From an uncultured Lachnospiraceae bacterium (lineage in GTDB: Bacteria > Bacillota > Clostridia > Lachnospirales > Lachnospiraceae): a stretch of DNA of 64,000 nt. Below the pieces are notes generated by a model. That model was not told the DNA's origin. It did no database searches and worked only from the letters and a program-made list of their open reading frames with translations. The DNA is taken from contig CANRNJ010000003.1 of NCBI GenBank assembly GCA_947631955.1, forward strand, positions 157,319 to 221,318, given 5' to 3'. Position 1 is the first letter of the stretch. Each line of letters starts with the position of its first letter. The translations under genes were made by a program, and so were the position numbers. This document shows positions 32,070 through 42,500 of the stretch, piece after piece.

Positions 32070-32086
32070 GAACGGCTCCCGTTTTC
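32050..32086 (+). terminator. Weak terminator overlapping the ABC-F stop
   Basis: GGGAGC...GCTCCC followed by GTTTTCT. Confidence 0.4.
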
Positions 32087-32106
32087 TATCTCAGAATCAC
32101 ACCGGC

Positions 32107-33312
32107 CTACAGCGCATCGAAGGTCGCCCGGATCGCCTGAATGAACTCCAGACTGTTGAGGATCACGGGTTCCCTGCATGTGGATATCAGGGCGAGGCTC
32201 TTCGTCATTTTACCGTCCTCCACCGTCTTGATGCAGGCGCGTTCCATCCGGTCGGCAAATTCTTCCAGTTCCCTGATGCCGTCCAGTTCGCCCCTTTTGC
32301 GCAGCGCCCCTGTCCACGCAAAGATCGTCGCGATAGAGTTGGTGGAAGTTTCCTCCCCTTTCAGATATTTATAGTAGTGGCGCTGCACCGTTCCGTGCGC
32401 CGCCTCGTATTCATAGATGCCGTCGGGGGACACGAGCACGGAAGTCATCATCGAGAGATCCCCGTACGCGGTGGCCACCATATCGCTCATCACATCGCCG
32501 TCGTAGTTCTTGCACGCCCAGATGAAACCGCCTTCCGACCGGATGACTCTCGCAACCGCATCGTCGATCAGGGTATAGAAATACTCGATGCCCGCCTTCT
32601 CGAACGCATCCTTGTATTCGGCGTCATAGATCTCCTGAAAGATATCCTTGAACCTATGGTCATACTTCTTGGAGATCGTGTCTTTGGTGGCAAACCACAG
32701 ATCCTGTCTGGTGTCCAGCGCATAATTGAAACATGCCTTTGCAAAACTGGTGATGGACTTGTCCGTATTATGGATCCCCTGAAGGATGCCGGGGCCTTTG
32801 AATTCATGTATCGTTTCACGGATCTGCGTGCCGTCCTCTCCGGTAAAGACGAGTTCCGCCCTGCCTGCGCCGGGCACTTTGATCTCTACGTTTTTATAGA
32901 CATCTCCGTATGCGTGCCGGGCGATCGTGATCGGTTTTGACCAGTTATTCACATAGGGAATGATCCCTTTGATGAGGATGGGCGCGCGGAACACCGTTCC
33001 GTCCAATGCCGCCCTTATCGTCCCGTTGGGGCTCTTCCACATCTCTTTCAAATGATATTCGGTCATTCTCGCCGCATTGGGCGTGATCGTCGCGCACTTG
33101 ACCGCCACTCCGTATTTCTTGGCCGCCTCCGCCGAGTCTATGGTGACCTGATCGTCGGTTTCGTTGCGGTGCTCCAGTCCGAGATCATAATACTCTGTTT
33201 TCAGATCGATGTAGGGCAATATCAGTTCATCCTTGATCATCTTCCAGAGGATCCTTGTCATTTCATCTCCGTCCATCTCCACGAGAGGCGTCGTCATTTT
33301 AATTTTTTCCAT
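32107..33312 (-). CDS. icd: NADP-dependent isocitrate dehydrogenase
   Basis: [67 protein letters not shown]-type region. Confidence 0.94.
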   Translation of the reverse strand: MEKIKMTTPLVEMDGDEMTRILWKMIKDELILPYIDLKTEYYDLGLEHRNETDDQVTIDSAEAAKKYGVAVKCATITPNAARMTEYHLKEMWKSPNGTIRAALDGTVFRAPILIKGIIPYVNNWSKPITIARHAYGDVYKNVEIKVPGAGRAELVFTGEDGTQIRETIHEFKGPGILQGIHNTDKSITSFAKACFNYALDTRQDLWFATKDTISKKYDHRFKDIFQEIYDAEYKDAFEKAGIEYFYTLIDDAVARVIRSEGGFIWACKNYDGDVMSDMVATAYGDLSMMTSVLVSPDGIYEYEAAHGTVQRHYYKYLKGEETSTNSIATIFAWTGALRKRGELDGIRELEEFADRMERACIKTVEDGKMTKSLALISTCREPVILNSLEFIQAIRATFDAL

Positions 33313-34021
33313 CGTCACTGTCAACCTGCCTTTCTTCTTCGCCATATATTTCATACAATCCGTTCCTGACCATATTGTCATAAGCGTTCAGCATATGCCT
33401 GTTGGCCAGCTGTTCCGCCTTGTCGGCGTCCCCCGCCTTGATCGCTTCCATGATCTGCCTGTGCTCGTCGTTGGAAGCCCGTCCCCTTGTATTATTGGAC
33501 AGCGTTTTCTGTCTGACGCGCATCACATACTGATGATAATCCCGCAGCGTATGTTCAAGCATCTTGGAATCACATGCCTCGTAGAGGATATCATGGAAAC
33601 GGTTGTCCAGTTCCGCCATCTGGTCCATATGCCCTTTGGAAGCATGAAATTCCGCCAGATAGATATTTTCCTCCATCTCCTCCAGCTGCTCTTTCGTGAT
33701 CTTTTCCGTCGCCAGTCTGGCGCACAGCCCTTCCAAAAGAGAACGGATCATATAAATGTCTTTCACATCCTTGACGGTGATCCCCGTCACATAGGCGCCC
33801 TTGTTCGGTACGATCTGTATAAGACCCTCCAGTTCCAGCTGTCTGAAGGCTTCCCGGACCGGAGTGCGGCTGACCCCCAGTTCTTCGCCGATCGCCACCT
33901 CTTTTAACTCTTCATGCTCCTTGTATTTGCCGCTCAGTATATCTTCGCGCAGTTTCTGGAACACTCTGCCGCGAAGGGAATACTTGTCGTTCACTTCATG
34001 TTTGATATCATAGTTCGCCAT
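33299..34021 (-). CDS. GntR-family regulator (FadR-type C-terminal domain)
   Basis: [40 protein letters not shown] wHTH; overlaps icd start by 14 nt. Confidence 0.9.
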   Translation of the reverse strand: MANYDIKHEVNDKYSLRGRVFQKLREDILSGKYKEHEELKEVAIGEELGVSRTPVREAFRQLELEGLIQIVPNKGAYVTGITVKDVKDIYMIRSLLEGLCARLATEKITKEQLEEMEENIYLAEFHASKGHMDQMAELDNRFHDILYEACDSKMLEHTLRDYHQYVMRVRQKTLSNNTRGRASNDEHRQIMEAIKAGDADKAEQLANRHMLNAYDNMVRNGLYEIYGEEERQVDSDDGKN

Positions 34022-34064
34022 TTCTTCATCCCGTTCCTGTTACACAAATTCACATCCGCACGCC

Positions 34065-35495
34065 TTATTCGGACTGCTGTTCCGAATCCGGGCGCGCTAT
34101 GTTGAGCTCTCCGCACACTCTCTCGATCTGCCCGATCAGTTCCTCGTCCGTCAGCACGGTCACACGGCCGGAAGCATACTCATTATCCACCCATACTTTC
34201 AGGGCTTTGACCAGTTCACAGTTCTTGTCCAACTGCTTATCGTCTTTGAGTTTGTAATAAGTGTTGATCCAGTGCGCGATCCCGGCCAGACCCGACGTGT
34301 TGGACACCGCGCACAGTACCGGCCTGTTCAGGAATTTCTCCGTGTCGAATATATTATAGATCTCTTCGTTTTTTAACAGACCGTCCGCGTGGATCCCCGC
34401 CCTTGTCACATTAAAATTCTTGCCGACGAACGGCGTCCGCGGCGGGATCTCATAGCCGATCTCTTTCTCATAATACTCGGCCAGTTCGGTGATAACGGTC
34501 GTATCCATCCCGTTGAGATCGCCCCTGATCTGCGCATACTCAAACACCATGGCTTCAAGCGGCGTATTCCCTGTGCGCTCGCCGATGCCGAACAGCGAAG
34601 TATTGATGCCGGAACAGCCGTACAGCCATGCCGTCGTAGAGTTGGACACCGCCTTATAGAAATCGTTGTGTCCGTGCCATTCAAGCAGTTCGTGCGGGAC
34701 GCCCGCATGTGTATGCAGCGCGTAGATGATCCCCTGAACGCTCCTTGGAATGACCGCGCCCGGATAGTTGACGCCATACCCCATCGTGTCGCACGCGCGC
34801 ACTTTGATCGGTATCTTGTACTGCTCCATCAGCTTCATCAGTTCCATACAAAAAGGCACCACATAACCGTAGATATCCGCCCGCGTGATGTCCTCCAGAT
34901 GGCATCTCGGACTGATCCCTTCCTCCAGACAGTCGCGGATAACGCTCAGATAGTGATCCATCGCCTGCCGCCGGGTCATCTTCAATTTCAGGAAAATATG
35001 GTAGTCCGAGCAGCTTACCAAGATGCCCGTTTCCTTCATGCCGATTTCCTTGACCAGTTTAAAATCCTCTTTGCTCGCCCGGATCCAGCTAGTGACTTCC
35101 GGATATTGATAGCCGCGCTCCATGCATTTGTACACGGCGTCCCGGTCTTTCTTGCTGTACAGGAAAAATTCACTGGCCCGTATCATGCCGTTGGGCCCGC
35201 CCAGTCTGTGCAGATAGTCATAGATCGTCACGATCTGCTCCGTCGTGTAGGGCGCTCTGGACTGCTGTCCGTCCCGGAATGTCGTATCCGTGATCCAGAT
35301 ATTCTTGGGCATATTGTGCGGAACCGTTCTGTCGTTAAAGGGGATCTTCGGTATCTCTGAATAAGGGAACATATTTCTGAATACATTCGGTTTGTCCACA
35401 TCATCCAGAATGTACATATGTTCTTCGATCTCCAGAAGATTATTGTGCTCGTTCATAGTCACCGGACGATTCATAAAAGTTCTGTCTTCATTCAT
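34065..35495 (-). CDS. HMGL-like/2-isopropylmalate synthase family protein, probable Re-citrate synthase
   Basis: NIWITDTTFRDGQQSRAPYTTEQIVTIYDYLHRLGGP, LEWHGHNDFYKAVSNSTTAWLYGCSGINTSLFGIGERTGNTPLEAM; linked to icd. Confidence 0.75.
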   Translation of the reverse strand: MNEDRTFMNRPVTMNEHNNLLEIEEHMYILDDVDKPNVFRNMFPYSEIPKIPFNDRTVPHNMPKNIWITDTTFRDGQQSRAPYTTEQIVTIYDYLHRLGGPNGMIRASEFFLYSKKDRDAVYKCMERGYQYPEVTSWIRASKEDFKLVKEIGMKETGILVSCSDYHIFLKLKMTRRQAMDHYLSVIRDCLEEGISPRCHLEDITRADIYGYVVPFCMELMKLMEQYKIPIKVRACDTMGYGVNYPGAVIPRSVQGIIYALHTHAGVPHELLEWHGHNDFYKAVSNSTTAWLYGCSGINTSLFGIGERTGNTPLEAMVFEYAQIRGDLNGMDTTVITELAEYYEKEIGYEIPPRTPFVGKNFNVTRAGIHADGLLKNEEIYNIFDTEKFLNRPVLCAVSNTSGLAGIAHWINTYYKLKDDKQLDKNCELVKALKVWVDNEYASGRVTVLTDEELIGQIERVCGELNIARPDSEQQSE

Positions 35496-35604
35496 ATCTG
35501 TCACACACCTTTCTGTACGTCGAGTATTATTGTATACAGAAATACGATGCATGTCAACCCATCCCGCATATTTGTTCTGACTGAATACCGTACATTTGTT
35601 CTGC

Positions 35605-36522
35605 CTACATGCCGCACATCCGCTCTACATTCAGCATCCCCCACCCCTGCTTATCCCACGAATCGCCCATATCGCGGGCGCTGTAGATCATCTGCCTCTT
35701 GACCTGCGCATTGTTCATATAGGGAAATTTCTGCAGATACAGGGCCGCCGCGCCGGACACGATGGGCGTGGCCATGGACGTGCCGCTCTTTTTGGTGTAG
35801 GAATTGCGGTATCCGTATCTCGAACTTCCGGTGCACTGGACGCAGCACGACACGATATCGGTTCCCGGCGCCACCACATCCGGTTTCCTGTGGTCCAGAC
35901 CGCCGCCTCCCCTCCCGGAATAATTTTCGCACAGATCCTGACGGGCCCCGAAATATCCGCCCTCATGGCAGCCTACCGTGATCGCCTTACGGCTTTTGCC
36001 AAGCGGCGAGATCGTCCCTGCGAGGGGGCCGTTGTTGCCTGCGGCGCACACTACCACGATGCCCCTGTCCCACATATCGTCCAACAGCTCCACCAATTCC
36101 CGCATGTGCTCGGCATTTCCTCCCGACCCGATCCCAAGCGATATGTTGAGGACCCGGATGCCGTATCTGACGCGGTTCTTCATGACCCAGATCAGGCCCC
36201 GGCGCATACTGTCGATACTTCCCTCGCCGTTATGATCCAGAACTTTGCCGACGCACAGACGGCATTGCGGCGATATCCCCTTGTACACGCCCCGTGACGC
36301 ATACCCGCTTCCGCCCACGCAGCCCGCCACATGGGTGCCGTGCCCGCTGTCGTCGTAACTGCCGCAGCGTTCGTTCACGAAGTCCGCGAAATCAATGACA
36401 CGGTCGCCAAAATCCGGATGCGTGCCGATGCCGGTATCCAGGATCGCCACACAGACCTCTGCCGTCAAAATGCTCTCCTGTACCAGATCGGTACACCCCA
36501 CCTGTTTTCTCACACGGTTCAC
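35605..36522 (-). CDS. S8 family (subtilisin-like) peptidase without obvious signal peptide
   Basis: VAILDTGIGTHPDF, DDSGHGTHVAGCVGGSG, KKSGTSMATPIVSGAAAL catalytic triad motifs. Confidence 0.93.
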   Translation of the reverse strand: MNRVRKQVGCTDLVQESILTAEVCVAILDTGIGTHPDFGDRVIDFADFVNERCGSYDDSGHGTHVAGCVGGSGYASRGVYKGISPQCRLCVGKVLDHNGEGSIDSMRRGLIWVMKNRVRYGIRVLNISLGIGSGGNAEHMRELVELLDDMWDRGIVVVCAAGNNGPLAGTISPLGKSRKAITVGCHEGGYFGARQDLCENYSGRGGGGLDHRKPDVVAPGTDIVSCCVQCTGSSRYGYRNSYTKKSGTSMATPIVSGAAALYLQKFPYMNNAQVKRQMIYSARDMGDSWDKQGWGMLNVERMCGM

Positions 36523-36544
36523 GACGATTCCACCTGCACATAAA

Positions 36545-36590
36545 CAAAAACTCTCGACTTATAGATTATTCTATGCCGAGAGTCCTGTCA
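36545..36590 (-). terminator. Terminator downstream of the 951-aa LRR gene
   Basis: Minus strand GACTCTCGGC...GTCGAGAGTTTTTGTTT. Confidence 0.7.
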
Positions 36591-36612
36591 GGTTCTGTAT
36601 GATATGTGAAAT

Positions 36613-36714
36613 TTATGTCGTTTTCCTTTTTATGATGTTTTCCTTCTTATGCCGTTTTCCTTCTTATGATGTTTTCCTTCTTATGCCGTTTCCCTTCTAA
36701 TATTGTCTTCCTTC
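36613..36714. repeat. Six-copy 17-bp tandem repeat directly after the LRR gene stop
   Basis: TTATG[AT/CC]GTTTTCCTTC units: 36613, 36630, 36647, 36664, 36681, 36698. Confidence 0.93.
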
Positions 36715-39570
36715 TTATGCCTTCCTGCGTCCGCTCTTTCTGCCGCCCCGGTAAAAGAACAGCGCCATGGCGGTACAGACAAGTCCGATGCACAAAAACC
36801 ATTTCGGGTGGATACTGTAATCGCCCGTATCCGGGGAATCGTCTTTTTGGCCGATAGACACAAACACCGCCTGCCCGTCTTTCACGTCCGCTACGGCTGC
36901 GCTTTCGCCATAATTATAGATGCCGTACGCCGAAAAATGCCCGGCCGTGAAAGTGAGCGCATCCAATCCGTCGGAAGATACGACCCGGCTCGGCACTTCT
37001 TCGAGCTGCCCGTCCGCATCCAGACAGACCACATGCAGATTATCCGTACCGACGCCCTGCGGGATCGGGATCGATACTTCCGCCCTCAGCCTGCCCAAGC
37101 CCGTGATCGGAACCCCTGTCCGATCGTCCGTGAGCGTCATATCATACGCGCACAGATTATGCGGGAGCCTGTTGCCGTACAGGCTCTTATAGACATCGCT
37201 GATCTCGGCTTTGGCCTCTTCACTGTCCTGAATCGTCAGGGTATAGCTGCCCTCCGAACCTTCCATCACCGCGCTGGCGATGCCGTCCTGAGGCAGCGAA
37301 TAACTGTTGACGTCCACACGGATGGCGCCGGATGTATTTTCATGGCCTGCCATCTCTCCACCGTCCTGTGTCAGGCTCTCCGGGAACTCGTCTTCGCCGT
37401 CCTCCAGCACATAGGTCCTGCCGTCTATCACGCAGTTCTCACCGGCGGCAGGGAAACTGCCGTTCCCTCTCTTTCCGACTATCTGCAGCGTGCCGTTTCC
37501 GCCTTCCGCGCCGTCCTGCGCCTTGCAGATCAGGCCCTCAAATCCGCCCTTATCATCCAGCACCGTTCCGGAAATATCGCTCACGCTCTGCGGAATGACA
37601 GCGATGGTACAGCCTTTGAACGCCTTGTCCCGATAAGCGTCGCGGTACACCTTGGTAGAATTAGTCCCGTAAGACAGCTTCGGAAGACTGCCGCCTTCAA
37701 ACACGACCGCGCGGACGCCTTCAAGGACATCCGCTGCGTCAAATGCGCGCAGGCCGACCGACTCCGTCGCCGCGCCGATATGCACAGCGGCGATCGGACA
37801 TCCGGCAAACGCTCTGTCACGGATCTCTTTTACATTCTTTCCGCCCTCTGCCGCGCTGAGACCAGTGCAGCCTTCAAAGGCCGCTTCTCCGATCGTTTCC
37901 ACGCTGTCCGGTATGATCACTCTCGTGATCGTCGTACAGTCCTTAAAAGCCTCCGCCCCGATAGTCTTGACCGAATCCGGGATCGTGACCTCGGCGCCGT
38001 TTCCTTTATATGCCAACAGAATACCGTCGCCCACGATCAAAAACTCGCTTCCGCCCACATTCTGCTTCCAACTGGTCAGCCACGGCGTCTGCGCAAAAGC
38101 CGACGCCCCTATTTCCTTGACGCTGGCAGGAATAACGATCTGTGAAAGCTGATCACAATGATAAAACGCAGCGTAACCGATCTCTTCTACGCCGTCCGGG
38201 ATCCTGATCGAAGTCAGATCCGACCTTGTAAAAGAAAACTCTCCCAGCCGCGTGACCCCTTCCGGGATCTCATAGGACGTCATATCGACTCCATAGTATG
38301 CCTGAGCCGCTATGACCTTTCCGTCCGCGCCGTCCACCACGGTATATTTCGGGAAAGAACCGCCCTTGGCGTCCTGCGAACCCTCCAGTCCGGGCACCGT
38401 ATCCGTGTACTGCCGGGTATCCTCCGGCGCGCCGCCCAGAGTTTCCCCTGTGGCTCCCACATTGACGGTGGCCTGCGCGTTATCGATCAGCACGACCGCC
38501 TCGCTGCCGATCACACGGGTCTTTCCTTTGACGGAGTCGTCTTCCTCCTCTTCCATGGCGTTCATGTGGGATACCTCATGATAATAATCCACCGGAGCCG
38601 AGATCTGCGGGACCGCGCCGTCCCCGGACGCCTCGTTCTGGCTGCCGGGAATATACGGGACCTCTTCCTCCTCCGATACTTCTATGTCGTCCAGGACCAG
38701 AGTCTGTGCAAATGCATCCGCGGCGGAACCCGGCTCCGCATGGATCGTGAGTCTGGTGCAGCCGTCAAACGCCGTGCTGTGTATGGTATTGACGGACGGC
38801 GGGATCGTGATGTCCCGCAGCCTGACGCAGTCCTCAAACGCCCTGACGTCTATATTCTTAACCGAATACGGGATCTCCACGGATGTCAGATTCCTGCAGT
38901 TGGAAAAAGCATAGGGAGATACGGCCGACGCCTGAGAGCTGATCTTGACGTCTTTCAGATGATAACAGCCCCAAAACGCATAAGGTTTGATCGTTTCCAC
39001 AGAGTTCGGCATCGTATAGCTTTCGCCTTTCCGACCCGCGAGCACCTGATACAGCGTAGTCCATCCGTTTTTGTTATATATGGCTCCGTCGTCGCAGGTA
39101 AATTTCGGATTGCTGCTGCTGAACTGGACCGTTTCAAGACTGTGGTCCCCGGCGAACGCCCCGTTTCCAAGTTCCGCAAGGCCCTCTCCCACCATGACCT
39201 CACGAAGGGAAGGACAGCGGGAAAACGCCGCGCTTTCTATAGTGACCACACTGTCCGGGATCGTCACGCTCTCCAGTTCGTCACAGCCGGAAAATGCCCC
39301 GGAGGCTATGACTTCCACATTTTCACCGATAACCACATGCCGGATACTGTCATTATCCGCAAACGCCCCCGATTCGATCCGTTCGACCGAACCGGAAATA
39401 GACACGTCCTCGGACGTGCCTGTATATTTCACTAATGACGTTTGATCCATCTGAAAATCAGATGTGGAAGAGGTATCCACCGCTTCCACATCCGATACAG
39501 GTATCTGTGTTACTGCCACCGCAGTCGCTATCAGCAATACACCGATCAGGTTTCTTATCTTTCTTCCCAT
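36715..39570 (-). CDS. BspA-type leucine-rich repeat surface protein with C-terminal sorting-like tail
   Basis: Signal peptide, many LRR_5 units (CDELESVTIPDSVVTIESAAFSRCPSL), C-terminal SPDTGDYSIHPKWFLCIGLVCTAMALFFYRGGRKSGRRKA. Confidence 0.88.
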   Translation of the reverse strand: MGRKIRNLIGVLLIATAVAVTQIPVSDVEAVDTSSTSDFQMDQTSLVKYTGTSEDVSISGSVERIESGAFADNDSIRHVVIGENVEVIASGAFSGCDELESVTIPDSVVTIESAAFSRCPSLREVMVGEGLAELGNGAFAGDHSLETVQFSSSNPKFTCDDGAIYNKNGWTTLYQVLAGRKGESYTMPNSVETIKPYAFWGCYHLKDVKISSQASAVSPYAFSNCRNLTSVEIPYSVKNIDVRAFEDCVRLRDITIPPSVNTIHSTAFDGCTRLTIHAEPGSAADAFAQTLVLDDIEVSEEEEVPYIPGSQNEASGDGAVPQISAPVDYYHEVSHMNAMEEEEDDSVKGKTRVIGSEAVVLIDNAQATVNVGATGETLGGAPEDTRQYTDTVPGLEGSQDAKGGSFPKYTVVDGADGKVIAAQAYYGVDMTSYEIPEGVTRLGEFSFTRSDLTSIRIPDGVEEIGYAAFYHCDQLSQIVIPASVKEIGASAFAQTPWLTSWKQNVGGSEFLIVGDGILLAYKGNGAEVTIPDSVKTIGAEAFKDCTTITRVIIPDSVETIGEAAFEGCTGLSAAEGGKNVKEIRDRAFAGCPIAAVHIGAATESVGLRAFDAADVLEGVRAVVFEGGSLPKLSYGTNSTKVYRDAYRDKAFKGCTIAVIPQSVSDISGTVLDDKGGFEGLICKAQDGAEGGNGTLQIVGKRGNGSFPAAGENCVIDGRTYVLEDGEDEFPESLTQDGGEMAGHENTSGAIRVDVNSYSLPQDGIASAVMEGSEGSYTLTIQDSEEAKAEISDVYKSLYGNRLPHNLCAYDMTLTDDRTGVPITGLGRLRAEVSIPIPQGVGTDNLHVVCLDADGQLEEVPSRVVSSDGLDALTFTAGHFSAYGIYNYGESAAVADVKDGQAVFVSIGQKDDSPDTGDYSIHPKWFLCIGLVCTAMALFFYRGGRKSGRRKA

Positions 39571-39580
39571 AGGCTTCCCT

Positions 39581-42500
39581 TTATGTGGTTTTCACTTTAG
39601 CATCCTTATCCTTCTTGATAAACAGGATCACAGATAAACATGCAAGACCGATCGACAAGAACCACTTCGGATGGATCGGATCGCCGGTCTTCGGCGTCGC
39701 ATCCAGCATACCTTCCGTCAGATTACCCGTATCGACATAGATCGTATACGGTGAGAAGTGGGATGCCGTAAAGCGGATACAAGGCACGCCGTTGATCGTT
39801 GTAAAGTTCTCGTTTAAGTTCTCCAGCTGATTGCCATTGACCACCGCGCCCGCCATGTTATTGCCGCCGTATGCGACGAGCGCATCCGGTATCGGCAGCG
39901 TGATGTCAACGGTAATTCCCGAAGTATCCGTCAGCTTCACCGTTCCGGTGGAATCATACAGACTGATATCCATCGCATAGTACAGGATGTTGTCCAGACT
40001 GCCGTATTTGTTGGTCAACGCCGCCTGAACCGCCGCGGTCGCCTCGTCGGTCTCCGTGATCTTGATCACAAAGTTATCCGTCGAGCCGTTTACATTGGCC
40101 GAAGCGAGATCCTTATTTGAAATACCCGGTTTCGTGATATCCACGCGGGTGCTGCCGCCGTTATCTGCGGTGCTGACCGGAGTTGCCGCAGTATTTGCGG
40201 CCGCCGAAGCCGTCGTGTACTCCGCTGTGATCGTCACGTCGTTTGCCGGCATCTTAAAGGTCGTCGGCGTCGTGCTGACGCTTGCCAGCGTTACACCCTG
40301 CGACGTCGTCACCCATTTGCTGAATACGGAGCCTGCGGCCGGGGTATTCGCCGTGATCAGGACCGTTGCGCCCGCCGCATAGCTGCCGCTGCCGCTGCCG
40401 CCGTTGACGGTCACGACATACAGGCCGGACGCCGTTGCCGGTGTGGAACCGTTTGAACTTGAAACGGCCGTGCCGCTGCTTGTATTACTCGTATCGCTTG
40501 TGTTGTTCGCATTGCTCGTATTACTCGTATTGCTCGTCGAAGCCGGATTGCTCGTCGTATTCGTCGAAGCGGTCGAATTATTGGACGAACTGTTGGGCGT
40601 GTTCGACGTACTGTCGCCCGACAGATGTGTCGTGTCGTTCGACGACGATCCGCCGCTGGTCGCGGCTGCCTTATACTTCATGATGATCGTCTTGACAGAC
40701 TGCACATTGGTAAAGGTATCGCTGAATCCGTCCGGTTCATAACCGGCATGTTCCGGATGAGCCGGAGCCACCGCATCGCTGCCCGGATCGACATACTGCG
40801 TAGGGCCTACCTGCTTGCCGTCGACCCCGTCATAGAACTCGACCGGATATTTCCCGTTGATCGTCCCGTTCGTCGAATATCCCTGCGCATAGAAGAAACT
40901 GTCTTCATGGATCGGCTGCGCAAGATCCACATTGTTGGAGCCTACCCATCTCTCGAAGGTCCATCCGGACAGTGTCGGATTCTCCGGTACGACCGCATAG
41001 GCGCCGTCCTCCACATATTGAGGATTATCCAGCGGATTGCCCATCTGATCCTTCAGATCGCCTATCAGGGCATAATTCGCATCATAGAAAGATACCTGCC
41101 ACAGGGAACCCAGCGGATGGGTGTCGTCATACTGCAGCTTATATTCACGGCCGTACTGTTCGATATAACGGGATACCGCCGAATCCTCATAGGCTCTTAT
41201 CATGGTAGTGGCTCTCTTGTCACTGTCAAAAGCGCCGGCGGAGATCTGTACTTCATTGCCGTAAATCGTAAGTCCCGTCAGATTATCATCTCCGTTGAAC
41301 GCCCCACGCTCTATTTTGGTGGCCGACATAGGGAGAACCACCGTCTGCAGAAGATCGCAGTTCTTGAAGCAGTCTTCCGGGATCGTCTTAAGTCCCAAAA
41401 CATCGCGTCTTCCGAAATTCACCTCCGTAATGTAATCACAGTCCTCGAAAGCGCCCGGCCGGATGCTCGTGATATTGGCCAGATTCGGATCGGACGCCGT
41501 CGTAACGACCGCCGGTCCTACCAGATTGCCTCTTGCCGCCAGACACTCTTCCACCGTATAAGAACCGTCCTCGTTCTTGGAATAGATGATCCCGTTGACT
41601 GTCGTGTAATATTCGTTGTCCCCCACCGTAGTCATGGAGTAACAGCCTCTAAACGGCGCTTTGCCGATATCCGCGCAGGCATCGCCCAATATCACATATC
41701 CCAGATTCTCACAGCTGTCGAACGCATAATCGGGCAGATACTTCACGCTGTGCATGGTCACGGACGTGATCAGGTCGTTGCCCCTCTCGCGATTCTCTTT
41801 GGATGCGCCGCTGTCCTGATAATCGTCAAAGTACCCGCTGAACAGGCCCGGAACGCTTTGTATGCCGTCTTCGTCGGCAGGCTTCACGTTTTCATACATG
41901 AAACGGCTGTCGGTATCCCAACCGCCCAGTCCATTCAGATAAGTATTATAGTTTCCGATGTTGCTGTACCGTGTCGTATTCTCTTCTCCGTCCGCCGTCA
42001 GATCATGCCGGTAGCCGTACACATCGATGGACTCCACTCCAGCGGGGATATCGATGTTCTTTGAATAATATACGATATCTCTCTCTTCCGGCGTCGCCGC
42101 TCTGTACGGATCGTTGGCATCCACGATCACAGCCACATCATATTTGTTCCTTTCGTAATAAGGATCCGGATAATCCGCCGCGTACGCGGTGATCGGCTCA
42201 AACAGCCATCCGGCCAGCGACCTCTGCTCCGAAGCGGCCGCCGCGAAAGTTCCCGGATCTCTCCAGTCCAATGCCCCCGTATCGTCATTAAGCCAACGCT
42301 GCAGCTTGGCAGAATCCTGACAGAATGTCACAAACTTCGGACTGATCCACGGGCCGTAAAACTCGGAAGAATACAGCGCGTTCAAAGCGGTCGAATCCTC
42401 ACCGGCTTCGTTCCATCCTCTCATAAACTCCCTGCGGAATCCGTCATACTCCGTTCCCGCATAGCGCCTGTACCACTCGTCCGCTTTCATGTCCTCATAA

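Noticed and set aside
36703-39435. Long plus-strand ORFs antisense to the LRR gene
   Set aside because: Periodic LRR codons keep antisense frames open; no RBS or domain support
40450-40665. Possible CRISPR-like array because of recurring short units
   Set aside because: Units are in-frame Ser/Thr/Asn codon repeats inside the LRR gene, no spacers of uniform length, no cas genes
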